Notes: generated by a model not told the origin, from the letters alone. DNA of 64,000 nt from Salipaludibacillus agaradhaerens (GCF_002019735.1 NZ_KV917378.1:1514869-1578868); one strand, 5' to 3'; positions 28,643-37,570 are shown, counted from the stretch's first letter. Translations and numbers: made by a program.

Positions 28643-29515
28643 CTATGTTTCGATGCTCTCCCACAAATAAAGAGAGGCATACGTTCGATATGGCTTCCAT
28701 TCTTTTGATTTTTCTAGCATCACAGCATGAAGCGGCTTTGCTTCCCAATTATAAAACTTTTTCATGGCGTTTTGTATCCCAATATCTTGAATGGGAAAGA
28801 GGTCCATCCTCCCTAGACCAAACATGAGGAAGTTCTCTGCTGTCCACGGGCCAATCCCCCTGATTTTTACAAGTGTCTCGATCACTTGTTCATTAGGTAA
28901 TTGTACAAGCTCGTTTAAGTTCAAATCACCCTCTGCTATCATTCGTGATGTATCAATGACGTATTCAGCTTTTCGCTGGCTAAACTGAAGCTCCCGAAGT
29001 TGTGCTGGCTCAATGGTCGCTACTTTCTCTGCGGAAGGGTAAAACCATGCACCTTCATGTTGAAAGCCGAATGATTTTACAAACCGTTCCGTTAGCGTAT
29101 AAGCAAACGCCATGTTGAGCTGTTGATGAATAATCGTCTTCATTAAGCTCCCGTAAAGCTGAGAATCACAGACAAAAGGGGTCCCCCGATACTGTTGAAA
29201 AAGAGATGCTAATTCTGTTTTCTCAAAAAAGTCAGCAATTGCAGCGAGCGGGGTGTCCCAATGAAATAGATGTGTCAATTTCTCTGTTATCGCCTGTTTC
29301 GTCACCTTTTCGTGATCTGTCACTTGTATATGAAACATTGGCTCTTCGAATGTGCCTACTTGCTTCACTGTCACGGTCACTGGATTGTCTTCAATCCAAA
29401 TCGGCAGCGTTAACGTTTCCTCTACCACATTTAATGTCAAAAGTGGATCAATTTTCAGTCGTTTTAACGCTTGGTTAAAATTGTATGGTCCTGTAATCAC
29501 ATGCGTCCATTCCAT
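28643..29515 (-). CDS. alkA: DNA-3-methyladenine glycosylase II (AlkA/YfjP)
   Basis: This 290-aa base-excision enzyme has an N-terminal AlkA_N-like domain and a HhH-GPD fold. The hairpin motif is LVKIRGIGPWTAENFLMFGLGRMDLFPIQD, whose final Asp is catalytic. It removes alkylated bases. The ATG at 29515 fits the domain boundary. It is followed 16 bp later by the RNA methyltransferase, giving a likely two-gene operon as in B. subtilis yfjP-yfjO. Confidence 0.92.
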   Translation of the reverse strand: MEWTHVITGPYNFNQALKRLKIDPLLTLNVVEETLTLPIWIEDNPVTVTVKQVGTFEEPMFHIQVTDHEKVTKQAITEKLTHLFHWDTPLAAIADFFEKTELASLFQQYRGTPFVCDSQLYGSLMKTIIHQQLNMAFAYTLTERFVKSFGFQHEGAWFYPSAEKVATIEPAQLRELQFSQRKAEYVIDTSRMIAEGDLNLNELVQLPNEQVIETLVKIRGIGPWTAENFLMFGLGRMDLFPIQDIGIQNAMKKFYNWEAKPLHAVMLEKSKEWKPYRTYASLYLWESIET

Positions 29516-29642
29516 TGTTACACCGCCTTCCATCACTAACAGCATACCATATTTCATTGATTACCTTAACTTGGCATGCCCATTCCTCTTGCCTGTCTGA
29601 TAAAATGATCGTGCAGAGGTTAATTGAGATAGGAGAGATCAT

Positions 29643-30008
29643 ATGTCCATTGCAACAGATATTGCGTCACTAAAAATTATGTCCGACGTATATAAACGAA
29701 AAGAGTTACCTGAACTGTTACAAACAACTGCCACCTCTTTAGAACAGCACGTCCCATATATCGATTGGGTCGGTATTTATTTTTTTGAGAGAGAAGAGAA
29801 GATGACGCTTGCTGCGGCTTCAGATTTAGAAGAAGACTTAGCGTGGGAAGCGAACGGTGAATTAAAATTCCCGTTAAAAAATAGTTCAAATGAAGCTGTC
29901 GGCATCATGGTCGTTAGAAGCCGGGAAGCAATCGCCTTCGATGTAACAGATGTGTCGACACTTGAAACAATCGCACATGCTCTCGGAGAAATGAGTTTTG
30001 CTAATTAA
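29643..30008 (+). CDS. GAF domain protein
   Basis: This 121-aa protein consists of one GAF fold, with YIDWVGIYFFE and LKFPLKNSSNEAVGIMVVRS. It resembles free-methionine-sulfoxide reductases in outline but contains no Cys at all, so that catalysis is excluded. It may bind a small ligand. The start follows AGGAGAG. It is divergent from the AlkA gene and faces pdaA across a shared terminator. Confidence 0.85.
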   Translation: MSIATDIASLKIMSDVYKRKELPELLQTTATSLEQHVPYIDWVGIYFFEREEKMTLAAASDLEEDLAWEANGELKFPLKNSSNEAVGIMVVRSREAIAFDVTDVSTLETIAHALGEMSFAN

Positions 30009-30013
30009 TTGCA

Positions 30014-30043
30014 AAAGGAATCAGCCCAGAAGCTGATTCCTTT
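30014..30043. terminator. Bidirectional terminator between GAF gene and pdaA
   Basis: A 12-bp perfect stem AAAGGAATCAGC / GCTGATTCCTTT with a 6-nt loop, between converging genes 5 bp from each. Confidence 0.9.
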
Positions 30044-30048
30044 ATCTT

Positions 30049-30843
30049 TTAATGGAAGAACATTTCCTCTTTAATTCGCCACTCATCAAGGCTTTTAAAC
30101 GTATAGCCTTCCTTCTTCAAGTCATCGATCACTCTCGGAAGGGCTTCAGCATTGTCACTGGAAACTGCATGCAGCAACATGACAGCTCCAGGATGTACTC
30201 TCGCCATGATTTTATCATAGGCATAGTCGGCTCCCTTTTGACGGTCAATTTCCCAATCTTTATAAGCGAACGACCAAAATACGTTCGTATAGCCCATCTC
30301 CGCCGTTTTAGCAAGAGTTCGTTCACTAAACGTCCCTTGTGGTGGACGCAAATACATCATATCTGTCCGGCCAGTGACCTCTTTATACTCATCTTCAAGC
30401 GTGCGAATTTCTCTTATGAGTCGATCATCTGATACTTTTGGGAGACTCGGATGGTGAAATGAGTGATTACCGACAATATGCCCTTCATTCACCATCCGAT
30501 TAATCAATTCTTTTTCCTCTGACAAATAATGCCCGGTTACAAAAAACGCCGCAGGCACATTTTTTTCCTTCAATGTGTCTAAAATATCTGCCGTATAGCC
30601 ATTTTCATAGCCATTATCGAATGTTAAATAAAGTTCTTTCTTTGACGTGTCGCCAATATACAAGCCCCCATATTTATCGATGAGCTCCTGGTAATGTGGT
30701 TCAGTAGTGGGTGGTTCGTGATTTTTAGCCGGCTTAAAATTCCACTTATATTCTTCGTTACTTAACGCCGCCTGAGCGCTCATCTCTGTTACCATTATCG
30801 TCATCATCATTACTACCGCACACATCATCATGACACGCTTCAT
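30049..30843 (-). CDS. pdaA: Delta-lactam-biosynthetic polysaccharide deacetylase PdaA
   Basis: This 264-aa NodB-fold deacetylase removes acetyl groups from muramic acid in the spore cortex, the step that leads to muramic delta-lactam. It has a signal peptide (1-26), YLTFDNGYENGYT (metal and catalytic Asp), HIVGNHSFHHP (metal His pair), RPPQGTFSE and VMLLHAVSSDNAEAL. FDNGYENGYT is diagnostic for PdaA. The ATG at 30843 fits the signal peptide. Presence supports an endospore former. Confidence 0.95.
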   Translation of the reverse strand: MKRVMMMCAVVMMMTIMVTEMSAQAALSNEEYKWNFKPAKNHEPPTTEPHYQELIDKYGGLYIGDTSKKELYLTFDNGYENGYTADILDTLKEKNVPAAFFVTGHYLSEEKELINRMVNEGHIVGNHSFHHPSLPKVSDDRLIREIRTLEDEYKEVTGRTDMMYLRPPQGTFSERTLAKTAEMGYTNVFWSFAYKDWEIDRQKGADYAYDKIMARVHPGAVMLLHAVSSDNAEALPRVIDDLKKEGYTFKSLDEWRIKEEMFFH

Positions 30844-30937
30844 ATGTAATCCCCGCTTTCGTATTAGTGCAATTATCATTCATTATGTGAAAAAATCATG
30901 ATATTCATTCACTCCCACTTCGTTTTAAAGTGAGCTT

Positions 30938-31076
30938 AACGCTGAATATAGTGGGAGATGCGGAAATTAATGAGGTTTATGCTGAAAATTAAGGCGGCAT
31001 TGCTGAACTTTTAAGTGGGGTTGCTGACTTTCGCGGGCGGATTACTGAAAATCCAGCGGCCGTTGCTGAACTTTAA
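30938..31076. repeat. Array of seven degenerate 21-22-nt tandem repeats
   Basis: Units have the form TTGCTGAA-CTTTTAA-GTGGGG, repeated seven times with variation (for example TTGCTGACTTTCGCGGGCGGA, TTACTGAAAATCCAGCGGCC). The array lies between pdaA and the phosphatase gene and ends at the latter's terminator. There are no spacers, so it is not a CRISPR. Confidence 0.75.
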
Positions 31077-31099
31077 AAAAAGACTCGCCATAAGGCGAG
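31075..31099 (-). terminator. Terminator of the histidine phosphatase gene
   Basis: CTCGCC / GGCGAG stem with a 4-nt loop, followed on the minus strand by TCTTTTTT. Confidence 0.85.
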
Positions 31100-31102
31100 C
31101 TT

Positions 31103-31747
31103 TCAATAAGCAATCGTGGAGCTATGTAGAAGATTGCCTTCTATATCTAAATGTTCTGTTCGGTTTGTATAATGAATTGCCGCTTTCCCTGTTTGAGAGA
31201 GAGAAACTTTTGTAATGCCAGTGTTCCCTATCATAAATGGCCGATTCATCTTATACCAGTCTGCGCCAGCAATCATGTAAGTAAGAAAAATACCAATAAA
31301 GCCGCCGTGACTCACTGCTGCTATACTCCCATCAGGATGAGTCTGAGTCATTTTTTCAACCAAATGTGCGCAACGTTCCGTAAGATTTTCCACTGGTTCA
31401 GTTCCCTGAATCCCTGATGTCAGTAACGCTTCTGCTTTCAACTGAGGATAATCTATTGCCATTTCTTCACGTGTTTTCCCTTCTAGCGGTCCTAGTCCAA
31501 CTTCACGTAATCTAGGCCACGACTGGACTTTTAAGTCTTGGTGTGCAGCAATATGCTCAGCGGTTACCATAGCTCTTCCTAAGTCACTGGCATAAATAGC
31601 GTCTAATTCAACATTAGCGAGCCATTTGCCAGCAAGCTCTGCTTGCCGTATGCCTAAGTCAGATAACGGAAAGTCAGCATGTCCTTGAATAATCCCTTTG
31701 GAATTCGCTTCTGACTGACCATGCCTGATAAAATAAATCGTTGTCAT
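31103..31747 (-). CDS. Histidine phosphatase family protein (PhoE/GpmB-like)
   Basis: This 214-aa protein has the catalytic RHGQSEAN at residues 8-15, the Glu region LREVGLGPLEGKTREE, and the second His in AVSHGGFIG. This is the phosphoglycerate-mutase superfamily fold with broad phosphatase activity; the substrate is unknown. Monocistronic with its own terminator. Confidence 0.9.
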   Translation of the reverse strand: MTTIYFIRHGQSEANSKGIIQGHADFPLSDLGIRQAELAGKWLANVELDAIYASDLGRAMVTAEHIAAHQDLKVQSWPRLREVGLGPLEGKTREEMAIDYPQLKAEALLTSGIQGTEPVENLTERCAHLVEKMTQTHPDGSIAAVSHGGFIGIFLTYMIAGADWYKMNRPFMIGNTGITKVSLSQTGKAAIHYTNRTEHLDIEGNLLHSSTIAY

Positions 31748-31905
31748 GCTTCTTCCTCCAATATACGTTAAATAATTGTTTATTTTACACTACTTTCTAA
31801 CGTTAACGCTATATCACTTTTAGCACCTATTTGAGTTGATTTCATAATGATGTTTTTAAAGCAATAACACGAATAATAGCAATAAATTTCATTTAATATG
31901 TGGAT

Positions 31906-32060
31906 GATAAAGCACATATTAAATCAGTAGGGCTTTCGTTCTTCTCCTACTGATTGGTCGTTGAGTCAATCAGGTCATTAGCGTCCGTTCACCCACCTAA
32001 ATAGATTTATCTCTGCTTTCTATTTTAGTGCGGAGTTTTATGGACGGTTATCTGTGATAG
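31906..32060 (+). repeat. Dispersed element A, near-complete copy
   Basis: It begins GATAAAGCACATATTAAATCAG, has hairpin 1 (AATCAGTAGG / CCTACTGATT) and GTTGAGTCAATCAGG, then GTCCGTTCACC, and ends GGACGGTTATCTGTGATAG. Element B follows after 7 bp. Confidence 0.85.
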
Positions 32061-32067
32061 AAATTAT

Positions 32068-32199
32068 TGAAACGTAAGACGGCGACTCCCTGAGGATTAA
32101 GCGCAGTCTGAAGATCCACTTTTGCTAGGGTTTCCCGAGCAAAAGTTAGCTGAAGACAAGCCCTCGGGAAAGCGTCCGTCTGAAGTGAAAGTCACAGTC
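32068..32199 (+). repeat. Dispersed element B
   Basis: It begins GAAACGTAAGACGGCGACTCCCTGAGG, continues through GTCTGAAGATCC and AGCTGAAGACAAGCCCTCGGG, and ends GTCCGTCTGAAGTGAAAGTCAC. Related repeats are, from memory, common in Bacillaceae intergenic DNA. Other copies here are at 45895-46027 (reverse) and 55846-55975. Confidence 0.8.
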
Positions 32200-32360
32200 G
32201 TTATTCGAATTTTGACATCTTATTTTGAATTATGAAATTCATTCATTTAGCTAGAAATCTAGATTTTCATGAAAAAAATAGGTCAGGTGTCAGGACTCTA
32301 TCTTCAATACTGATTTTACCTGGTTTCAGGCAATAGAAACCATTCACTAAGAAGTGAAAT

Positions 32361-32481
32361 AAAAAGGACCTTCAATCAGGGGACATTTCTGGTAGTTGAG
32401 TTAATCAGCTCATTAGCGTCCGTTATCTCTCGCATAATAGATTTTCTCCACTCATGAGTTTTACAGTCGATTATCGATAAG
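32361..32481 (+). repeat. Dispersed element A, partly deleted copy
   Basis: CCTTCAATCAGGGG, TAGTTGAGTTAATCAG, ATTAGCGTCCGTTATCTCTCGC and GAGTTTTACAG are kept. Part of hairpin 1 and of the middle stem are missing. Confidence 0.75.
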
Positions 32482-32509
32482 AAAAGCTCCCAAACTAGGA
32501 GCTTCTTTA
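32481..32509 (-). terminator. Terminator of the SE1561-type gene
   Basis: AAGCTCC / GGAGCTT stem with a 7-nt loop, 13 bp past the stop at 32522; the minus strand continues TTTTC. Confidence 0.75.
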
Positions 32510-32521
32510 AATCTATCTCTA

Positions 32522-32710
32522 TTAATCTGCTTGCTGACGATATTGTTTACATTGATTTTCAAGGTCATCAAGCATCTCTATTAGTCGGTCAATATCTTCT
32601 ACCCCTGTTTTTTCTGGGTCTAGGGAGTCAAGTAACTCAACTAAATTTTCCATTCTCTCATGTAATACTTCAAGTTTCAGTTGTTTCCCCTGTTCTAAAT
32701 CTGGCATCAT
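32522..32710 (-). CDS. SE1561-family small protein (YfjT-like)
   Basis: This 62-aa acidic helical protein has the core SLDPEKTGVEDIDRLIEMLDDLE, which is the SE1561-family signature. The ATG at 32710 has GGAAGGAG four nt upstream; the open frame extends 30 codons further but lacks both a ribosome site and family match. Function unknown. It lies beside yfkAB, as yfjT does in B. subtilis (recalled). Confidence 0.82.
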   Translation of the reverse strand: MMPDLEQGKQLKLEVLHERMENLVELLDSLDPEKTGVEDIDRLIEMLDDLENQCKQYRQQAD

Positions 32711-32928
32711 CGTACTCCTTCCATGCTTGTCCAAACGTCTTTTCAGATCATATTGTAACAAAAACACCGGTATGTTCAAACCTTTAATTGTCTTTTTCAT
32801 AGTTTATCCATTTCTTTTCAGTTGTATATCATGTAACATAAGAAATCGATAATGACTTATTCATGACTATTTTTCCATCATCAATCATGCCAAGCGGCGC
32901 CGCACCGTTTTTAAAGGAGTGATAGAGC

Positions 32929-34053
32929 ATGCAAACAGAGCAACAGGCATTAAGTCCCACAAATGACCCTTGGGAAGCTTACGTGGATATAAAAGAATAC
33001 GGAAAGCCACAACTTACAAATGTAGAGTTTACCACAACTAACCTGTGTAATATGAGATGCGAACATTGTGCTGTTGGTTATTCGTTACTAACGAAAGACC
33101 CGGAAGCACTTCCTTTACAGCTTTTCATTGACAAACTAGATGAGATTCCACATCTTCGGGCTTTTAGCATCACAGGTGGAGAGCCGATGATGTCGATGAA
33201 GTCTGTGAAAGAGTACGTCGTGCCCCTCCTTAAATATGCCCATGATAGAGGTGCCCGAACACAAATTAATTCGAATTTAACTATGCCATTAGAAAGATAT
33301 GACTTAATTACACCTTATTTAGATGTTCTTCATATCTCGCATAATTATGGAAGTGTGGATGATTTCGTTGATATTGGGTTTGCTGTAATGGATCGAAAGC
33401 CAATGTTGAAGCAGCGTGAAGCTTACTTCGAGCGTATGGTAGAGAACAGCCAAGCGCTATCAAAGCAAGGCGTCTTCATCTCTGCGGAAACGATGTTAAA
33501 TCGCCGCACGTTACCTCATCTTGAAAAGATTCATGATCAAATCGTTGCTATGGGGTGTAGTCGACATGAGGTGCACCCTATGTATCCCAGTAACTTTGCC
33601 AGTGATTTAACGATTGCTAGCCTCGAAGACATTCGTCAAGGGATTCACCGTTTACTCGATCATCGTAACAAGCAGATGTGGATGCTGTTCGGCACTCTGC
33701 CCTTTTATGCTTGCAGTCACAACGACGAGGACCTTTCCCTATTAAACCGTCTTTATAGCACAGAAAATGTCACTGTCAGAAATGATCCCGATGGGCGTTC
33801 CCGATTAAATGTCAGTATATTTGACGGAAGCATTCACGTCACTGATTTCGCTTCTGAGGGAGCTCTCGGTAGTATCCATCACCAATCACTTCCCGAAGCG
33901 TTTGAAAAGTGGCAGCGCACAGAGACTGCCAAAAGTCTTAGCTGTCACTGTCCAGCCGTTGAATGTCTCGGGCCAAATTTATTAGTTAAAAATGCGTACT
34001 ATTCTAACGTGGACTTCCACGAACAAAAGGCTCAAATTTCCTTATTACGCTAA
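32929..34053 (+). CDS. yfkAB: Radical SAM/CxCxxxxC motif protein YfkAB
   Basis: This 374-aa radical SAM enzyme has the iron-sulfur motif CNMRCEHC (Cys at about 41, 45 and 48), the GGEP motif in SITGGEPM, and a C-terminal extension with CHCPAVECLG (CxCxxxxC) that may hold an extra cluster. The family is widespread in Bacillaceae; its reaction is not established. It is the only plus-strand gene in this block and ends at a 12-bp terminator. Confidence 0.93.
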   Translation: MQTEQQALSPTNDPWEAYVDIKEYGKPQLTNVEFTTTNLCNMRCEHCAVGYSLLTKDPEALPLQLFIDKLDEIPHLRAFSITGGEPMMSMKSVKEYVVPLLKYAHDRGARTQINSNLTMPLERYDLITPYLDVLHISHNYGSVDDFVDIGFAVMDRKPMLKQREAYFERMVENSQALSKQGVFISAETMLNRRTLPHLEKIHDQIVAMGCSRHEVHPMYPSNFASDLTIASLEDIRQGIHRLLDHRNKQMWMLFGTLPFYACSHNDEDLSLLNRLYSTENVTVRNDPDGRSRLNVSIFDGSIHVTDFASEGALGSIHHQSLPEAFEKWQRTETAKSLSCHCPAVECLGPNLLVKNAYYSNVDFHEQKAQISLLR

Positions 34054-34077
34054 TCAAATTCATTAAATGAGCATCTA

Positions 34078-34111
34078 CAAAACCTTTGGTGCACAAGCTC
34101 CAAAGGTTTTG
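34078..34111 (+). terminator. Terminator of yfkAB
   Basis: Stem CAAAACCTTTGG / CCAAAGGTTTTG, 12 bp, loop 10 nt, 24 bp past the stop; the downstream T-run is within the stem. Confidence 0.85.
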
Positions 34112-34154
34112 TAATTTATCCTTCTGTTTACTCACTTTCCCCACACTTCGTATC

Positions 34155-35075
34155 TTAATAAAAGCGTTTAATCGTGTAAAAGTTATCCCGATGTACCGTC
34201 TCTTCAATCGCTACAATCTCAATACTTTTCCCTGAACTAGGTGCATGAAGCATGCGATCCTCACCGTAATATATACCCACATGATACACTGGTCCTCTTC
34301 CTTTATCTTTCGCAAAGAAGATAAGATCACCAGGCTGACAATCAGTTTGTGCTATTGAAACACCTTGCTGCGCTTGTTCTGACGCATCTCGTGGAATAAC
34401 AATGCCCCACGCTTTATGTAGCGTATATGTAAAGCCGGAGCAATCAAAACCAAATCCACTTATGCCACCCCACAAATAGGGTAAATCAAGAAACATTTCA
34501 CCACTTTTGACTAAATCCGTTCCATTTGGTCGCGGAATGCTAGCCAAGTCAGAATAAATCACCGCATCTTGTTTATTAATGACACGTAACCCATGTGGAG
34601 TCAAAACTCGCAGCTCCTTTTCCTTATCGGGAGAATCTATTAACGGAAATGTCGTCTGATAGCTTACTTCAAGCGTTCGTTGGCCATCGTCTGTGTAAAC
34701 AAAAGCTGTCGGCTGTTTAATGACAGCAAACTTTCTATCTCTATGATAGGCTTTTAGCTGCGATTCTGCTATAACATGTGTTGCTGGCAACCATCCCGGG
34801 TACCCCGCTTCGTGTTTTGAAGATGGTTGTTCCGTCACAGCTACCTTGAGCCAGTCAGTTTGCTTGTCTAACACAACCACCTTTTCCCCATATAATACTT
34901 GGGTTTGAATGAGGTCATCATCACTCAATTGTCGTCTTTCTGTTTGTGACAACTCTTTTAACCAGCCCCGGATATTAACTGGCGATGTCAGTACTTTTTG
35001 GTCACACGCCCGAGGTGTTTGAGGTGACGTCCAAAGAGTGGCTACTGACACGCCTACTCGGTACTGTTCTTCCAT
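34155..35075 (-). CDS. ykfC: NlpC/P60 gamma-D-glutamyl dipeptidyl-peptidase (YkfC-like)
   Basis: This 306-aa protein has two SH3b-like domains (about 1-170) and a C-terminal NlpC/P60 cysteine peptidase. The catalytic Cys is in FGFDCSGF, with His in PVYHVGIYY and a third polar residue in LHAPSSG. YkfC cleaves after D-Glu in free murein peptides. No signal peptide is seen, so it acts in the cytosol. It follows the C26 peptidase by 25 bp in a three-gene recycling operon. Confidence 0.9.
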   Translation of the reverse strand: MEEQYRVGVSVATLWTSPQTPRACDQKVLTSPVNIRGWLKELSQTERRQLSDDDLIQTQVLYGEKVVVLDKQTDWLKVAVTEQPSSKHEAGYPGWLPATHVIAESQLKAYHRDRKFAVIKQPTAFVYTDDGQRTLEVSYQTTFPLIDSPDKEKELRVLTPHGLRVINKQDAVIYSDLASIPRPNGTDLVKSGEMFLDLPYLWGGISGFGFDCSGFTYTLHKAWGIVIPRDASEQAQQGVSIAQTDCQPGDLIFFAKDKGRGPVYHVGIYYGEDRMLHAPSSGKSIEIVAIEETVHRDNFYTIKRFY

Positions 35076-35100
35076 TAATAAGTCAGCTCCCTCCAGTCTT

Positions 35101-35847
35101 TTAGCTGTTAATTCTATTAGTTAGTGATTCAGACAGACCATTATGACAGGCATTAATAAACGTAGAAAACAATTTACGTGACGGAATATCACCGGCGGAT
35201 GTCATAGACTCTGGATGCCATTGTACCGCTAGAACAAATGAATGCTTGCTGCTTTCAAACGCTTCAATGATACCATCGTCAGATAATGCACTAATGTGAA
35301 AGCCTTCTGCTAGTCGTCGGACAGCCTGGTGATGGAAACTATTAACGCGATACTTGGACTTGCCTGTAATTTTTTTAAGAAGGCTTTCCTCAGTCACATG
35401 GATAGTGTGAAAGGGAAAAGACCTCGGAGCTCGTTGCGTATGTTGGAGAAGGGGTTTCGTTATTTGACTGTAAATGTCTTGATACATATCCCCGCCCGCT
35501 GCAATGTTCAAAATTTGACACCCACGGCACAGAGCTAAAATGGGGAGATTACGTGCCATCGCCTCTTTTAATAATGCCACTTCAAATTGATCTCGTTGAG
35601 GATGGAGGCATCCTAAATGTGGAAGAGGTTCTTCATTAAATAAACTTGGATCAATGTCCCCACCTCCTGTTACAAGTACGCCATCGAGTTTTTCGATTGT
35701 AGCATTAATGGCATCATCAGTCGTAGGCACATTCGGTAAGACGACAGGGACACCACCTGCTTGAGTAATGGCATTAATGTTGTCGTAAGACGTCTGCAGC
35801 GTCTTTTCGTCACTGTAAGACGATGTGATTCCGATGAATGGTTTCAT
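35101..35847 (-). CDS. Gamma-glutamyl hydrolase family protein (peptidase C26, PuuD-like)
   Basis: This 248-aa class I glutamine-amidotransferase-like hydrolase has the nucleophile in LALCRGCQILN, and His and Glu in AVQWHPES. It hydrolyses gamma-glutamyl bonds. Placed between LD-carboxypeptidase and the YkfC-type peptidase, it may act on gamma-D-Glu links of murein peptides rather than on gamma-glutamyl-GABA. That substrate is inferred from context. Confidence 0.88.
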   Translation of the reverse strand: MKPFIGITSSYSDEKTLQTSYDNINAITQAGGVPVVLPNVPTTDDAINATIEKLDGVLVTGGGDIDPSLFNEEPLPHLGCLHPQRDQFEVALLKEAMARNLPILALCRGCQILNIAAGGDMYQDIYSQITKPLLQHTQRAPRSFPFHTIHVTEESLLKKITGKSKYRVNSFHHQAVRRLAEGFHISALSDDGIIEAFESSKHSFVLAVQWHPESMTSAGDIPSRKLFSTFINACHNGLSESLTNRINS

Positions 35848-36012
35848 AACACCTATCCCCCCTCACTTAAACGTATTAGCTCGGTCAGTTTCCCCATTAT
35901 GGCAAGCTTAAAAAATGGCTAGGCTAACCTCTCGTTGACCTCCTTCTCGAACATCCGGCCATCATGTAAAAGATCGCGTGGATCATTGTTACAAGAGATG
36001 ACGTTAATTCAC

Positions 36013-36939
36013 CTAATCATGTGTAAATGGATTTTTTATAACCACTGTTTTATCATATGTATTAACCTCACAGAACGCGCCGAGAGGCATAGGATCATTC
36101 GGCTCACAGTGACCAACGTTAAAGCCTGACAGTACAGGTTTCCCCGCTGGCACTATATACTGAATGAACAACTCATTAAGTGTAAAAGAAGGACGCCCAT
36201 TTTTTGCAACACAGGCATTGAAGTGACCTACTATAACGGCTGACACCTTCGAAAATTTTCCTGCTAATTTTAACTGATTTAATAAGCGATCAATCACGTA
36301 CGGTTCTTCGTCAATTTCTTCAATAAAAAGAATAGCCCCATCTGTGTCAACTTCATATTGCGTGCCTAATGAACTAACAAGCAAAGACAAATTGCCACCA
36401 ATAAGCTTTCCATGAGCTGTACCATGAAAAAGAATATCTTCTGCACGGTAAGTTAGCGCTGAAGGTGCCCGAAGCCAAGCAAGCAGCTCTTTCAGTTCGT
36501 CTTGTCTCGTCTCAGTTCCTAAATCAGAGCTTAGCATCGGACCGTGAAACGTTGTTAATCCGGTTAATTGTTGAATGGCCACATGTAAGAAAGTGATATC
36601 ACTGTAGCCCCAAAAGATTTTAGGGTGCTTTTTGATAAGCCTATAATTTAAAAGGGAGGCTATTCTTGGTGACCCATATCCGCCACAGGCACAAAATATG
36701 GCGTCGATATCACGACGTTGAAACATCGTGTTAATATCGTCTGCCCGTTCCTCATCTGTCCCGGCTAAATAACCATGTTTTCGAAAAATCGCGTCACCAT
36801 AAACTACTCGGTAGCCATTTGATGTTAAATAGGCCACGGCTTTCGCCAAGTTCTGCTCATCAGGTTGGCCGGCTGGTGCAACGACGCCGATGACTGAGCC
36901 ACGTTTCAGTCTTTTTAATTGTAAAAGAGAAGCCATCAT
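36013..36939 (-). CDS. ykfA: LD-carboxypeptidase (S66 family, YkfA-like)
   Basis: This 308-aa serine peptidase of family S66 releases the terminal D-Ala from murein tetrapeptides. It shows VVAPAGQ at the N-terminus, CGGYGSPR, the nucleophile Ser in GYSDITFLH, Glu in FIEEIDEEPY and His in GHFNAC. The ATG at 36939 (AAGGTGG upstream) is preferred over one six codons earlier. It is the first gene of the recycling cluster. The usual third member, L-Ala-D/L-Glu epimerase YkfB, is not present. Confidence 0.92.
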   Translation of the reverse strand: MMASLLQLKRLKRGSVIGVVAPAGQPDEQNLAKAVAYLTSNGYRVVYGDAIFRKHGYLAGTDEERADDINTMFQRRDIDAIFCACGGYGSPRIASLLNYRLIKKHPKIFWGYSDITFLHVAIQQLTGLTTFHGPMLSSDLGTETRQDELKELLAWLRAPSALTYRAEDILFHGTAHGKLIGGNLSLLVSSLGTQYEVDTDGAILFIEEIDEEPYVIDRLLNQLKLAGKFSKVSAVIVGHFNACVAKNGRPSFTLNELFIQYIVPAGKPVLSGFNVGHCEPNDPMPLGAFCEVNTYDKTVVIKNPFTHD

Positions 36940-36978
36940 ATGCCACCTTCTTTTCATGCCCTTTATAGTCAGTAAACG

Positions 36979-37108
36979 TGATAAAACGAACCTTCAATAA
37001 GTGGAGGGTTTCGTTCTTCTCCCACTGAGTAGGCGTTGAGTGAATCAGTACATTAGCGTCTGTTATCACCCATCTAAATAAATTATCTAGTTTGAGCAGG
37101 GAATTTTT
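36979..37108 (+). repeat. Dispersed element A, 3'-truncated copy
   Basis: It begins GTGATAAAACGAACCTTCAAT, has hairpin 1 and GTTGAGTGAATCAG, CATTAGCGTCTGTTATCACC and CTAAATAAAT, and breaks off after GAGCAGGGAATTTTT. Confidence 0.8.
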
Positions 37109-37267
37109 ATGAACAAACCATTCATGAACAGCAAGGGCTTTCATGCATTGAAAGTACTATATGAACCGTCTAATGAACTATCAAATGCGGGATTTCATTC
37201 ATTTCTAAAACTCATCTTTCCCGTGTCCTTACCACATTATATTCGTGTAAAAAGCAGGCATGCTTAC

Positions 37268-37382
37268 GATATAAAGCGAACCTTCAATCAGAATATTAGC
37301 GTCCGTTATTTCCCGACTAAATTAATATGGCTCTCCTCTCTATTTTGAGGCGGGAGTTTTACAGACAGTTATCTGTAATAAA
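37268..37382 (+). repeat. Dispersed element A, copy lacking hairpin 1
   Basis: GATATAAAGCGAACCTTCAATCAG joins directly to ATTAGCGTCCGTTATTTCCCG, then TCTCTATTTTGAGGCGGGAG and ACAGACAGTTATCTGTAATAAA. The deletion removes exactly the first hairpin and the segment after it. Confidence 0.8.
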
Positions 37383-37570
37383 TAGCTCCTAGTGAGTCTC
37401 TATCAAGACTGTCCAACTTTCTTAGGCAGTGGCTTTGGCATGAATTATGACGGAAGCTTTCCGCCCATCACAAAAAGCAACCGTCCATCTTCACGTCCCT
37501 TCAAAGAAACGCGTAAGAATGACTGTTGCTTATATTAACTATCACCAGCTCATTTTTCATGTACGTCAGA

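Noticed and set aside
29643-30008. Free methionine-(R)-sulfoxide reductase
   Set aside because: The GAF fold fits but the protein contains no Cys, which that enzyme needs.
30938-31076. CRISPR array
   Set aside because: Units of 21-22 nt follow one another without spacers and vary internally; no cas genes are present.
37109-37348. Plus-strand 79-codon frame between the LD-carboxypeptidase and yfkD genes
   Set aside because: It begins at the end of one element A copy and runs into another; no ribosome site and no family resemblance.
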